A stretch of 64,000 nucleotides of DNA from Lepturacanthus savala (lineage: Eukaryota; Chordata; Actinopteri; Scombriformes; Trichiuridae), in assembly GCA_030544235.1 (NCBI GenBank), contig CM060477.1:9837934-9901933 (forward strand), written 5' to 3'. Below are positions 23,901 to 34,204 of the stretch, piece after piece. Each line of letters starts with the position of its first letter. The stretch's first letter is position 1. The position numbers and the translations under genes were made by a program. The notes beneath the pieces are model-generated. The model was not told the origin of the DNA. It ran no database searches and saw nothing but the letters and a program-made list of their open reading frames with translations.

Positions 23901-26900
23901 CCTCATTTTAATATTTAATAATGACGCCACTCAGCGTTGGGGTTGATGCCGACTCAGGTCTCCACCACCCCCGTCTCCCCCCTCAGCCTGCAGCACAGGA
24001 ACATGGCTTTAAATGTGTCCCTGAAAGCCGTCATCGTGTACGCGTACAGGAAGGGGTTGACGGCAGAATTGGCGTGCGACAGGATGATGGCGGCGAGCAG
24101 CAGCTCGAGCGGCACGGGGCAGCGGGGGCAGAGCAGCAGGAAGCAGTTGATGACGTGCAGCGGGATCCAGCAGACGGCGAACAGGAAGAGAACCAGGAAG
24201 AGCGACGCGGCCGTCTTGGCCTCGCGCCGCATGCTCGCCGCCCGCCTCGCCTGTCCCTCCCCGCCGCCGCTCTGCTCCAGAGCGACGGTGCGCCGCAGCT
24301 GCCGCTGGACGGTGGCGAATATCTTGGCGTAGACGAGGAACATGACGACCAGGGGCGTCAGCACGCAGGCGAAAAAGTTGAAGTAGACCATGTAGGTCAT
24401 GTCCACCACAGACACAAAGAAGCAGAAGCCGGAATCGGACGGCGTCTTGTGCCAGCCCATCAGGGGCACCAGTCCGATGAGGAAGGCCAGCAGCCAGAAG
24501 GCGAGGATCGCCAGCACGGCGTTGCGAGGAGACATCAGCACCTGGTAGCGGAAGGGCATGAAGATGGCGACGTAGCGCTCCACGGCCACGGCCAGCAGGC
24601 TGAAGATGGAGCTCTGGGTGAACATGATCAACACGCTGAGCATGAGCAGACACAGGTGGAGGTTGTGACGTGGCAGGCCGATGTCAGTCAGGATGGCGCA
24701 AGGGATGGCGATCACACCCACACAGATGTCTGCGACCGCCAGCGACACCAGGAAGTAGTTGGTGACGGTGCGCAGCCTGCGGTTGAGGGCCACGGCAGCG
24801 CAGACCATCAGGTTTCCGACGGTGGAGAGAAAGGCGATGGCTAGCTCGGCCGCCGTGTACGCCACGTTGGGAAAAAGGAGCGGCTCAGCAGGCGGGGGTG
24901 AAGGTGCAGCCGAGGAGTTCCACAGAGGTCGGAGGACAGAGGAAGGCGAACGGGACGGGAAGGAAACCACCGTAGCACCGGCGTTGTCCATCGTCGTCCT
25001 AAGAAAAGAATTAGGATCAAAATTGTGACATTTCACTTCTCAGGACAATAAGATGCATGAAAAGAGTCAAATAACTTTCCAGTCTACAGAACTACAGATC
25101 ATTTTGACGAAAATGCCTCTAGAAGTTTAGGAGCTAATTAGTGATGTTGTGACAGCAGCCTTCCTGACACATTTCACATTAAAGACCGGGTAGACACTTT
25201 TATAGAATTCCCATCCTTCCCCTTGATGTCACTTGTTGTCAGATAAAATATGTTTGTCATTTTTTTTTTTACAACCCAAAGGATCCGACAGGGACTGATT
25301 CTTCTTGTCAGGGCAGAGTGGATGATATCAGCAGTGACTCTTGAGATATGGGGACATGTACCAGCTTGTGTGTGTTAACTCTCGAGGCCCTAATGAATTT
25401 GCCTAATGAACGAAGGTGTCAGATTCGGACGTATTTGTTCCGATATTTGGCCATCACCCAGCGTCCCTAATGGTCTCATTATGAAGTTAATTGAATGTTT
25501 ATGTTCTTTTTCCAAACAACCTCAATGTTCGCCCTGTTTTCTTTTTTTTTTTGTTAATGCTGAATTATTATAGTTTTTTTAAAGTTTAAAAAGGAAACTC
25601 TGAAACTTTTGATTGCTCTCACAGGAAGCGTAAATCCGATGAGGTGGATGGAACATCGAAGAAACAAAAGAAGGAGGAAGATGATGCAAAGAAAAAGCTG
25701 GAAGAGCAGTTAAAGGTATTTTTTTTCTCCTTTTAATTGTGTAAGTGAACACCACCATGGACAAAACTTAACAAACCATGCATCGACAGAGCCAGAGCCA
25801 GCTGATCTGGGGAATCAAAGACAAGCTGAGGAACTTCTGTTCTACCAACGACATGAAGGAGCTGCTGATTGCAAACGGCCAGGAGGTTCCCTCTGGAGAG
25901 ACCAATGTGAGCAGACTTCATTTTTACTTAACCAGCCTTTATTTCCTCTTCTTAAATGTAAATGTGCAGTGATCGAAGAGTAACTATCACGTTAGATCTG
26001 TTTGATGAAGGGCATTGTATAACCGACAGGTGGTGGACTGCTTGGCCGACGGCATGGCCTTTGGCGCGCTCGAGCCCTGTAAGGAGTGCAAGGGCCAGCT
26101 GGTGTTCAAGGGCGACGCCTATTACTGCACAGGGGACATCTCAGCCTGGACAAAGTGTGTGTTCAAAACCACCACGCCCATACGCAAAGACTGGGTCACT
26201 CCCAAGGTAGGTCACCTCATTCCAGGCCTGCTCTGGCTGAGAATGAATTTCCTGCCCAAGTGAGCAGCTGTAGTCAGTGAGTGTGTCATTTAGGCTGCGT
26301 TCAGACTGCAGGGCTTAATGCTCAATTTGGATTTTTTTTTTTTTTTTTTTTTTTTTGAATTTCCGATTTTTTTTTTTTTTTTTTTTTTTGCAAGGTTGTC
26401 CTCATTTCCAATTAAATGGGACTTGTATGTGATCACCATTGTGGACTTTAAAATGCCCCAAAAGTGTCCTGCATGCAGATTATGTGTATAGGAACCAACA
26501 CACGAACAACATATTTGATTTTAGGAGGAGATTAAGGAAGAAAAGAGCAAGGTTTTGGGCCACGGTTGTTGCTTTTTGTCCTGCTTTTGCCTACTTCAGC
26601 ACAGAATCATGACTTTTGTCGCTTGCTGATGACTTAAGTCATACAGTATGTCAAAAGGTCAGATATGTATCAGTTTTAGGGCCACATATCCAAGTGGCCT
26701 GAGTTGCATTTGAAAGAAATCCCTGTCATACTGTCATTATAACCTCAGACGCTGTTCACATAGGGGTGATATAATCAGATTTGGGTCACTTAAGGCAGCA
26801 GTCCGAACATAACCTTAGTCTGTGTCTTTTAGGTGTTCAGTCAGTATTTCAGTTCTATTTAACAACTTCCAGTGAAATTTCCCTGTTTCGTGTTTCAGGA

Positions 26901-29900
26901 ATTCCACGAGGTCCCCTTCCTGAAAAAATTCAAGTTCAAGCGGCAGGACAGGATGTTCCCCAAGGAGGCTCCCACCAAAACCCCGACCGCAGCCAAAGCT
27001 GAACCTCTGGCGAGTGCCTCCAGTGCCCCGGCCAAGCCACTGCCAGAGGGAGCACCTTCAGGTAAGTGAGGAAACATAGAGGAGACTGTCCCACAAATCT
27101 TGCAATGATGTCATTCCTTCTATTTTATATCATGTCTGAAAGCTGAACTTATGATTTTATTTAAGTTTTCTATCTTTTAACCTTGACTTTATGAAATATA
27201 TCTTGGATTCATGAGAAAGTCTTAAATAAATGACTCAAAATTAAGCAATTAACTTAATTGAAATGCATCTATGAAATGTAATTGGCATAAAAAAAGAAGA
27301 ATGTGTGTGTTTTCATCCCACAGACAAACCTCTTACTGGTATGAAGCTGTTGACTGTGGGCAAACTCAGCAAGAATAAGGATGAGCTGAAAGCTGCTGTG
27401 GAGGAACTGGGTGGAAAGATTACAGGCACGGCCAGTAAGGCCTCCCTCTGCCTCAGCACCAAAAGTGAGTCACCAGTCGACACATATTTAAACGATTCAG
27501 AAGATAATTGAATCAAATTTAGCAAATTACTAACGTGTGATATACCCTTTCGATTTCACAGAGGAGGTGGAGAAGATGGGGAAGAAGATGGAGGAAGCGA
27601 GGGACGCCGGCGTGCGCGTGGTGTCTGAAGACTTCCTCACGGACGTCACGTCGTCAGGCAAAGCCGTCCAGGAACTCGTCTCCCTGCACGCCATCTCACC
27701 CTGGGGGGCGGAGGTCAAAACCGAGGTTCAGGCCCCACCCGCTGCCTCCAAGTCCGGAGCGTTGGCTACGAAGAGCTCAGGCAGAGTGAAGGAGGAAGAA
27801 GGTGAGAGCTGAAGTAATAAAATACAAAAAAAAATGCCTAAATAAAAATGTTGTATGCGTTTTAGAAGGATGATTCATCTCAGCTAATGCTTTAGAATTG
27901 AGCTAAATGCCACCTGATTAGATTTGCTCTGAAAATAGTCGCACATTAAATATAACTCACTTAAATAATTCCATCTCCTCTGTTACAGGAGGTGGTAGCA
28001 AAGCCAAAAAGATGAAGCTCACAGTCAAAGGAGGAGCCGCCGTGGATCCGGATTCCGGTAATCACGAGGGCTTTACATTAGGAAATCCTTGTTTTACTGT
28101 TTTCTTCTTCTCTTCTGAACTGGATGGATGGTTTTGATTTCTCAGGTCTGGAGAACAGCGCACATGTCCTGGAGCAGAACGGCAAAATGTACAGCGCCAC
28201 CCTGGGCCTTGTGGACATCGTCAGAGGAACCAACTCCTATTATAAACTGCAGTTGCTGGAGGACGACGTATGGAAAAGGTAACTTCTCTTTTTGTTGTTG
28301 CATGGTAGTCAAGTGGTATTAAAATGTGCAGCTCACTTAGAAGGCTTGAAACTTGACTTCCAGCTACAGTATTTACAGTCCTCTGCCCATCTGACCTCTG
28401 TGTTTAGGTACTGGGTGTTCAGGTCATGGGGCAGAGTGGGAACCACCATCGGAGGCAACAAGCTGGAGAAATGTCACGACAAGAATACCGCCCTGGACAA
28501 CTTCCTGGGTATGTACAGGGAGAAGACTGGCAACGACTGGGGCTCCACCAACTTCACCAAATATCCCAATAAGTTTTACCCACTGGAGATCGACTACGGA
28601 CAGGTACACACAAACCCACTCAAAAACCAGGAAAGGAAAGGAGCTATCCGGCAGCGTGTTTCCTGTACCTGACTGGATTTTGTCTTTCTTATGCGCGGGT
28701 GCAGGATGAGGAAGCGGTGAAGAGGCTGACAGCCAGCGCTGGCGCCAAGTCTAAACTGGCCAGACCTGTCCAGGAGCTGATCAAGATGATCTTTGATGTG
28801 GAGAGCATGAAGAAGGCCATGGTGGAGTTTGAGGTGATGCTTTCTTCAGAACGTTCGTAGATTTAATGCAAGTCTACTCTAAATAAAAGACGGGTCAAGT
28901 TTAATTCCTACAGCTTGTTTAATTCACCTTCCACAAGACTACGCTCCTTTTTCCTCGCTTCCATTATTCGTTATTAATGCACCTACACTGTAAACTTGTC
29001 ATCGTGTTCAATAGAACATCAACATTAAAGGTCCCATATTGTAGCTGTTGAGATTTCAATCATGTTATGATTATAAGGTCTAAGTGTTAAATACTGCACC
29101 ATGTTCCAGAATCCTCCTGCACACAACCCATATTCAGAAACTACATCTTAAAACTAGTCAGACACCAAATAATCTGTTTCTAGAGCTCCAGAGAGAAGCC
29201 TGGGAGAAGAGATGTAAAACTATGAGATGATTTTTGGTACTTAAAAGCATATATATATCTTGTAAGTGATATCAAAACTTCAAATAAAACCCAGAAGAAG
29301 TGTTTAAATATAGACTTTTTTTATCAAGTACAGTATAACTAAAATATTTATATATAAGCATCATTTTTTTAATCTGTTTTTCTCTGAATCTGTTGTTAAA
29401 TGAGTTCATCCCGTCTTTTCCTCTCTGCAGATCGACCTCCAAAAGATGCCGCTCGGAAAGCTGAGTAAGCGGCAGATTCAGAGCGCGTACGCTCTCCTCA
29501 CCGACGTACAGCAGGTCAGTGAACAAAAAGCCCCACCTGGAGCGCTGTTTATGCGTTAAAGTGGATTCCCGATACACCTTAAATGTTTTACTTCTTGTGT
29601 TAGGCTGTGTCGGATAGTGTGCCCGAGGCCCAGATCCTGGATCTCTCCAATCGCTTCTACACCCTGATACCTCACGACTTTGGCATGAAGAAACCTCCAC
29701 TGCTCAACAACCTGGACTACATTCAGGTAAGGTCACACCTACTGTGTGTGTTTTTTTTCCCTCTGTCAATGAACTCATTGCAGAATCTAGATATAGGAAA
29801 TTGAATTATAACATCCGCATGCATCACTGGCCAGGCTAAGGTTCAGATGCTGGACAACCTGTTGGATATTGAAGTGGCATACAGCCTGCTGAGAGGAGGA

Positions 29901-32378
29901 ACACAGGACAATGAGAGAGATCCCATCGACATCAACTACGAGAAACTCAAAACCAATATTGAGGTCAGGAGCGAATCATGTGCAAAATCATAAATATTAT
30001 GCTCTAGAATAATGTGCCTGGAAAGATCATACTTTTTTTTTTTCCCCAGGTTATTGACAAGACCTCAGAAGAAGCTGAGATCCTATTACAATATGTTAAG
30101 AACACTCATGCTGCTACACACAACACTTACACACTGGAAGTGCAAGAAGTAAGTCGTTGGGAATTCATTTTAACATCACAACCCCTTCAAATAAATCTGT
30201 TCTTTCACAATCATGTCAACTCCCCGATCTTGTTATTAGGCATGAATAATCAATTGCTCGCATTTTCTTTGTCTGATCTTTTAGATCTTTAAAATCGTTC
30301 GAGAAGGCGAGCGTCAACGGTACCGACCCTTCGAGGAGCTGCACAATCGCCAGCTACTGTGGCACGGTTCACGCACAACCAACTACGCTGGTATCTTGTC
30401 TCAGGGTCTTCGCATCGCCCCTCCAGAGGCCCCAGTGGTGAGTTTTTATTTTTATTTTTTTGTTGGCAACTGAAGCAGCTCCTAGATTTGTTAACAAAAT
30501 TGTCAGATCTACCTGAGAGAACCAATTAAGTCCTATCTAATCTAAAAGAACGCCTGTGCTTTAAATAATTTTTATTTCCTCCTGTTCATTTCTTCATTAC
30601 ACTGCTATTATTCTTCTCTCTAGACGGGTTACATGTTCGGCAAAGGTGTGTACTTTGCCGACATGGTATCAAAGAGTGCAAACTACTGTCACACCTCCCA
30701 GTCAGACCCTACAGGCCTCCTCCTGCTGTCTGAAGTTGCCCTCGGCAACATGTAAGTGACAGCCTTGAGTTCTTCAAACAAAGCCTGAATATCAATGCTT
30801 TTCTTGTTGTGTCGACTGTGTAAATCATTGTGATCCTTTGTTTTTAATACAGGCATGAATTGAAGAAGGCCTCCCACATCACAAAATTGCCTAAGGGCAA
30901 GCACAGTGTTAAAGGTGAGATACATTATGAGGTTTAGTTCATGGCCCTGTTAAAACGCAGAAATTCAAGAACAATTGAGAATTATAGGAAAATCAACATG
31001 TGAAAACGAAAAATCTTTATATTTTTTTCGTTACAGGTTTGGGCCGAACTGCCCCTGATGCAAGTGCCTCTGTCACATTAAACGGGGTGCAAGTGCCTCT
31101 TGGAAAAGGAGTCAATACTAACATTGATGATACAAGTCTACTGTACAACGAGTATCCTTCAACTTTAACATTTACCTTCTGGTCCATGAAATTCATGATG
31201 ATTTTTCCAAATGGTGTCAAAGTTCACTTTGCCATGGTGGCTCTTTATAGTCAGTTACTAGATGAGTCTATAATTAGTAGTTTTACTTAACGATGATTCA
31301 TTTAGATATTTAGGTGGAGTTTTAATGGATGTGCTTTTAACTTTTAAGATTTTTTTTCCATCTCCTGACAACATGACAAAAACTTGTAAACGTCCAGGGC
31401 ACATTTCTTCTTCAACTCAATGCAACAAAGGGTTAACTTTCCACATGGAAATGATCTTTTATTTAATGTCTATTTAAAGGGGACAGTACGTGTTAAAAAA
31501 CATTTAAGTATATGGTAGAGGAATGTAAACACACTACATTTTAGCCAAAGGCTAATTCCCATGTGTCGTTCCTGTAAAACCTGCAATAAAATTAAAATAT
31601 TCTGCATCTAAACAGACATTTATCTGCAATCATCAGTTAGTTCTTTATGTGGGATGTGTTAAAACATCCAGGTTGTATTTATCAGTCAATTAGCTGATGT
31701 CGGTTATAGATGTAGGTAGATGTAGATATCTCAGAGGCACTAACTATGTTTCATATCTGCACTAAATCAGCCAATGTGGCAACAAGCATGTAAACCACTG
31801 ATCCAGACTGGTGATAGCCACTGAAGTTATAGATGGAACAAAAAATACAAAAAGGAATTAAAACCTTTTTTTAAAAAAAAAAGAAATTATAATAAGCACT
31901 AAACCAGGGGTTCTCAATCACTTTCATGTCAAGGATAAAAGTGTAATCAAGAATCTTTTTTGATACCAAGAGTGACGCGTTTCACTCAGCATTTCATCGG
32001 ACTCCTGAAAACAAGCAATGAGCTAAAGCTTTAAATACTCTGATCAGTTTGTGTAATAATTAGCAATGGAATACACTTCATACAATCAATATAGGTGCAA
32101 ATGTCTTTAAAACAATATTCAAAAATACCCCAGAGCAACAAAAGCATAAAATAATTTACAAAAAATTAAAGTAAAGTGTGTTTCTCCTAACCACTCAACA
32201 ACAAGATTTCACATTAACACTGCAGGTCCACATTCTCTAATGTTAAGTCGTCTATATATGTGTGTATTCTGTTGTCCTTAACCGCTGCTCCTCCAGGTAC
32301 ATTGTGTATGACGTAGCACAGATCAACATGAAGTATCTCATGAAGGTGAAGTTTAACTACCAGACCTCCCTGTGGTGA
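20908..32378 (+). CDS. parp1: Poly(ADP-ribose) polymerase 1
   Basis: Nuclear DNA-break sensor that uses NAD+ to build poly(ADP-ribose). Exons: 20908-21030, 22589-22751, 23085-23200, 23314-23528, 25625-25715, 25790-25906, 26030-26206, 26899-27061, 27324-27464, 27562-27801, 27989-28057, 28146-28278, 28408-28603, 28705-28833, 29431-29514, 29604-29726, 29835-29963, 30050-30148, 30285-30437, 30624-30751, 30853-30914, 31037-31151, 32297-32378 (3048 nt, 1015 residues; human 1014). In-frame TGA lies 9 nt before ATG. Zinc fingers 1 and 2 show CKKC..HHFSC and CKGC..HTAC; zinc finger 3 shows CKEC..C..C. The caspase site DEVD-G has its Asp at 214, as in human. BRCT (about 385-475), WGR (540-650), helical domain (662-785) and ART domain follow. 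Catalytic triad H863, Y897, E989 is intact. Intron 4 contains an antisense GPCR gene. Confidence 0.98.
23592..23883. mobile_element. Inverted-repeat element in parp1 intron 4
   Basis: Starts CAGAGTTCCCACATGTCCTG and ends with the inverse, GCGGGAACCCTG. These are the CAGGGTTCCCGC-type termini common in fish non-autonomous DNA transposons. The internal TGTCCTGGAAA motif is repeated. It is 292 bp with no coding. Its right end lies about 70 bp from the stop codon of the nested receptor gene, so it could lie within that gene's 3' UTR. Confidence 0.65.
23954..24991 (-). CDS. Adenosine-receptor-like class A GPCR nested in parp1 intron 4
   Basis: Seven-transmembrane receptor, 345 residues in one uninterrupted ORF. 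Similarity is to A2-type adenosine receptors (TNYFLVSLAVADI, YMVYFNFFACVLTPL, ILSHANSAVNPFLYAY). Residues that contact adenosine in A2A are present: E49 (1.39), T125 (3.36), F192 after C190 in loop 2, H279 (6.52), N282 (6.55) and H306 (7.43). N60, D88, ERY (138-140), W275 and NPFLY (312-316) are typical class A marks. Loop 2 is short, and its Glu next to the Phe is Val, as in A3. N-glycosylation sequon at NSS (25-27); CC at 333-334 is a candidate palmitoylation site. The start is taken at 24991 (A at -3, G at +4), because TTCTTTTCTTAG just upstream reads as a splice acceptor. An upstream in-frame ATG at 25036 would add 15 residues. Exact subtype unknown. Confidence 0.88.
   Translation of the reverse strand: MDNAGATVVSFPSRSPSSVLRPLWNSSAAPSPPPAEPLLFPNVAYTAAELAIAFLSTVGNLMVCAAVALNRRLRTVTNYFLVSLAVADICVGVIAIPCAILTDIGLPRHNLHLCLLMLSVLIMFTQSSIFSLLAVAVERYVAIFMPFRYQVLMSPRNAVLAILAFWLLAFLIGLVPLMGWHKTPSDSGFCFFVSVVDMTYMVYFNFFACVLTPLVVMFLVYAKIFATVQRQLRRTVALEQSGGGEGQARRAASMRREAKTAASLFLVLFLFAVCWIPLHVINCFLLLCPRCPVPLELLLAAIILSHANSAVNPFLYAYTMTAFRDTFKAMFLCCRLRGETGVVET
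26293..26818. mobile_element. Inverted-repeat element with poly(T) in parp1 intron 7
   Basis: The left end GGCTGCGTTCAGACTGCAG is inverted at the right end (GGCAGCAGTCCGAACATAACC). Two T runs of about 25 nt each lie at 26332-26356 and 26367-26389. It is a non-coding fish-type MITE occupying most of the intron before exon 8. Confidence 0.65.
31152..32296 (+). other. parp1: parp1 intron 22
   Basis: A 1145 bp intron, long for this gene's 3' half. Donor GTATCC, acceptor CTCCAG. It splits the codon of the catalytic glutamate (GA|G). At about 31904 an AGGGGTTCTCAATC motif resembles the terminus of fish hAT elements, but I cannot find its partner end. Confidence 0.8.
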
Positions 32379-33076
32379 GAGAGGATGTGTCCGGACCCTC
32401 TTCGGTGAAAACAAAGACTGCCGTCTTCTCCAAACCGCCTGGGCTTCATTCTCTGCAACAGAAGATGTTTGGCAAGGAGTAATGCTATAACCACACTTTA
32501 CAATGATCAGTGGACATCTCTAGTCACTTTATTGCTTTTTCTTCAGGTTTACTAGCTGACACTTCTAGACGTGTAAATCCCAGATCAGTTCAGCAGTTGA
32601 AGCATAAATACCTTCTGCGTAGAAAGGTTTGGTTTGAAACGGACTTCAGAAAATAGTTTTCTGTCTCACACATGCTACTCTCGAACTTGAGAAGAGTTTC
32701 TTCATTTCGTAATTAAGCTGTAGTAAATAAGGCATAGTACTGCAAGTTTAGAAAGTACTGCGAGTTTCCTTTTTTTTTTTTTTTTTGCTGGCATCCACAC
32801 CATTGTTTATATTCTGATAGGGTTTCCCAGAATAGCAACTAAGTGGGTGTTTTGTAGACTTTAAGATACTGTAAAAGGGTTTGACATGTATATATTTGAT
32901 TTGTTGTTTGTCTCTCAAGTTGTCTTCCGTGCCGAAAATGGAGAAGAAGGGGTTAAAAGTATGGAGAGAAAAAAAATGTGGGTAGGGTCAATGCCAAGTA
33001 TTCTGTAAAAGAAACCACTGCCATGTAATATGGTACTTTTTACATAGTTTCTTTTTTTTTTGCTTACCTCAAACAA

Positions 33077-33082
33077 AATAAA
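33077..33082 (+). terminator. parp1: Poly(A) signal of parp1
   Basis: Canonical AATAAA about 700 bp after the stop codon, in an AT-rich 3' UTR with a GT-rich stretch downstream. Confidence 0.65.
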
Positions 33083-33099
33083 CAAAGTTCTGAAAAAAT

Positions 33100-34140
33100 G
33101 CCATGACTAATATTCTTGTTGCACTGAACCTTTTTGGATCTGATTTCTATATAGAACCTAAAATCTGCATTAAAGTTTATAAACATAATTTGATTCTTTA
33201 TGGATAATTAATTTATACCTCATTACTAAAGGAGTTTTTTTTCCTGAGATGGGAGCTTTCTGACACATGGACTAGTTGACTAATCAATTTTATGTATGTA
33301 GCTTAAAATCAGAAATACAAAATATCTTTCAAAGTGTTTAACAATAAGAATCTGTTTCTGTATCTTTTCCAAGCGAAGCTCCACCTATTCATACTTGTAA
33401 GGAGGGAGTTGAGGAAAAAATGCATTCTAATTTTTTAAATTATCCTATACTAAATATATCCATATTATACTACTAATAATGAACTACGACACCAATCCCT
33501 GTTATAAAGGTGGGAGTCCTATAATAAAGATTAATAAAAATACATGCAAACCTTAATCATTTGCATATATGCAGTTACATTTTAACAGTTTACTGTCAGT
33601 AATTAGTGAACAGTAACTACTAGATTACAATAGTTGTAAACTTGTGAATGTAGAGCTGTTTACAGCTTTGAACAGATTGGTTTCTAGAGACCTGTGATGA
33701 TGAGGTTTTAATTAAATATCTTTTCATGGCCCAAATCCCTGATGATGCGCCTGTTCAGAGATTCAGCATTTTTAATGAGGAAGTAGGAGTAGATGCAGTT
33801 TTAAGGGTTTAAAAGTGGTAATTACATGTTTTATTGTGTAAAAAAAACATATGAGACTCTGTATCGTTTTATGTAGAATATTTTTCATACATGTATCAAA
33901 GAATTTTTGGGGGGTCTTTAATATCCTTCCACCTCCCACAGCAGTAACTGAACTGCTCTATGAAACAATGGAGGGATGCTGGGATTCAGTTTTCCAAGCA
34001 TTCCCCTCCACGTTTAGCCTGAAAAAGTTGCTTGAATATGAAGTTAACTTCGTGTTTAATGCGAATAAATGATAGTTTCTAATTCCATGGGCGTCCTTTG
34101 GGCAAATTAAAGTATTTTTATTTCTCAAATCGCCCTCCAT
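33100..34140. other. Intergenic, parp1 to lin9
   Basis: AT-rich sequence. The 73-codon ORF at 33851-34072 shows no recognisable domain and I do not call it a gene. Confidence 0.5.
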
Positions 34141-34176
34141 ATAACGTCCCGACCCAGAATGCAGTTTGACAAGGTC

Positions 34177-34195
34177 TTTGAAAAAGCGGCGCGGC
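34177..34195 (+). promoter_or_regulatory. lin9: CHR-like plus E2F-like motifs at the lin9 start
   Basis: TTTGAA (34177-34182) matches the cell-cycle homology region (CHR) core bound by MuvB. It is followed closely by GCGGCGCGGC, a loose E2F-like GC element. The coding start itself lies in CAAGATGGCGG, the YY1-type start-site motif. These are motif matches only; the TSS is not known. Confidence 0.35.
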
Positions 34196-34204
34196 TAGTT
34201 CAAG

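Noticed and set aside
23921..24844. 307-codon plus-strand ORF over the receptor gene
   Set aside because: It is the antisense shadow of the GC-rich receptor; the composition (Gly, Gln, Glu, His rich) has no domain, while the minus-strand frame is a full GPCR.
24992..25036. Upstream ATG at 25036 for the receptor
   Set aside because: The extra 15 residues have no family support and cross a strong acceptor-like sequence; the ATG at 24991 has the better context.
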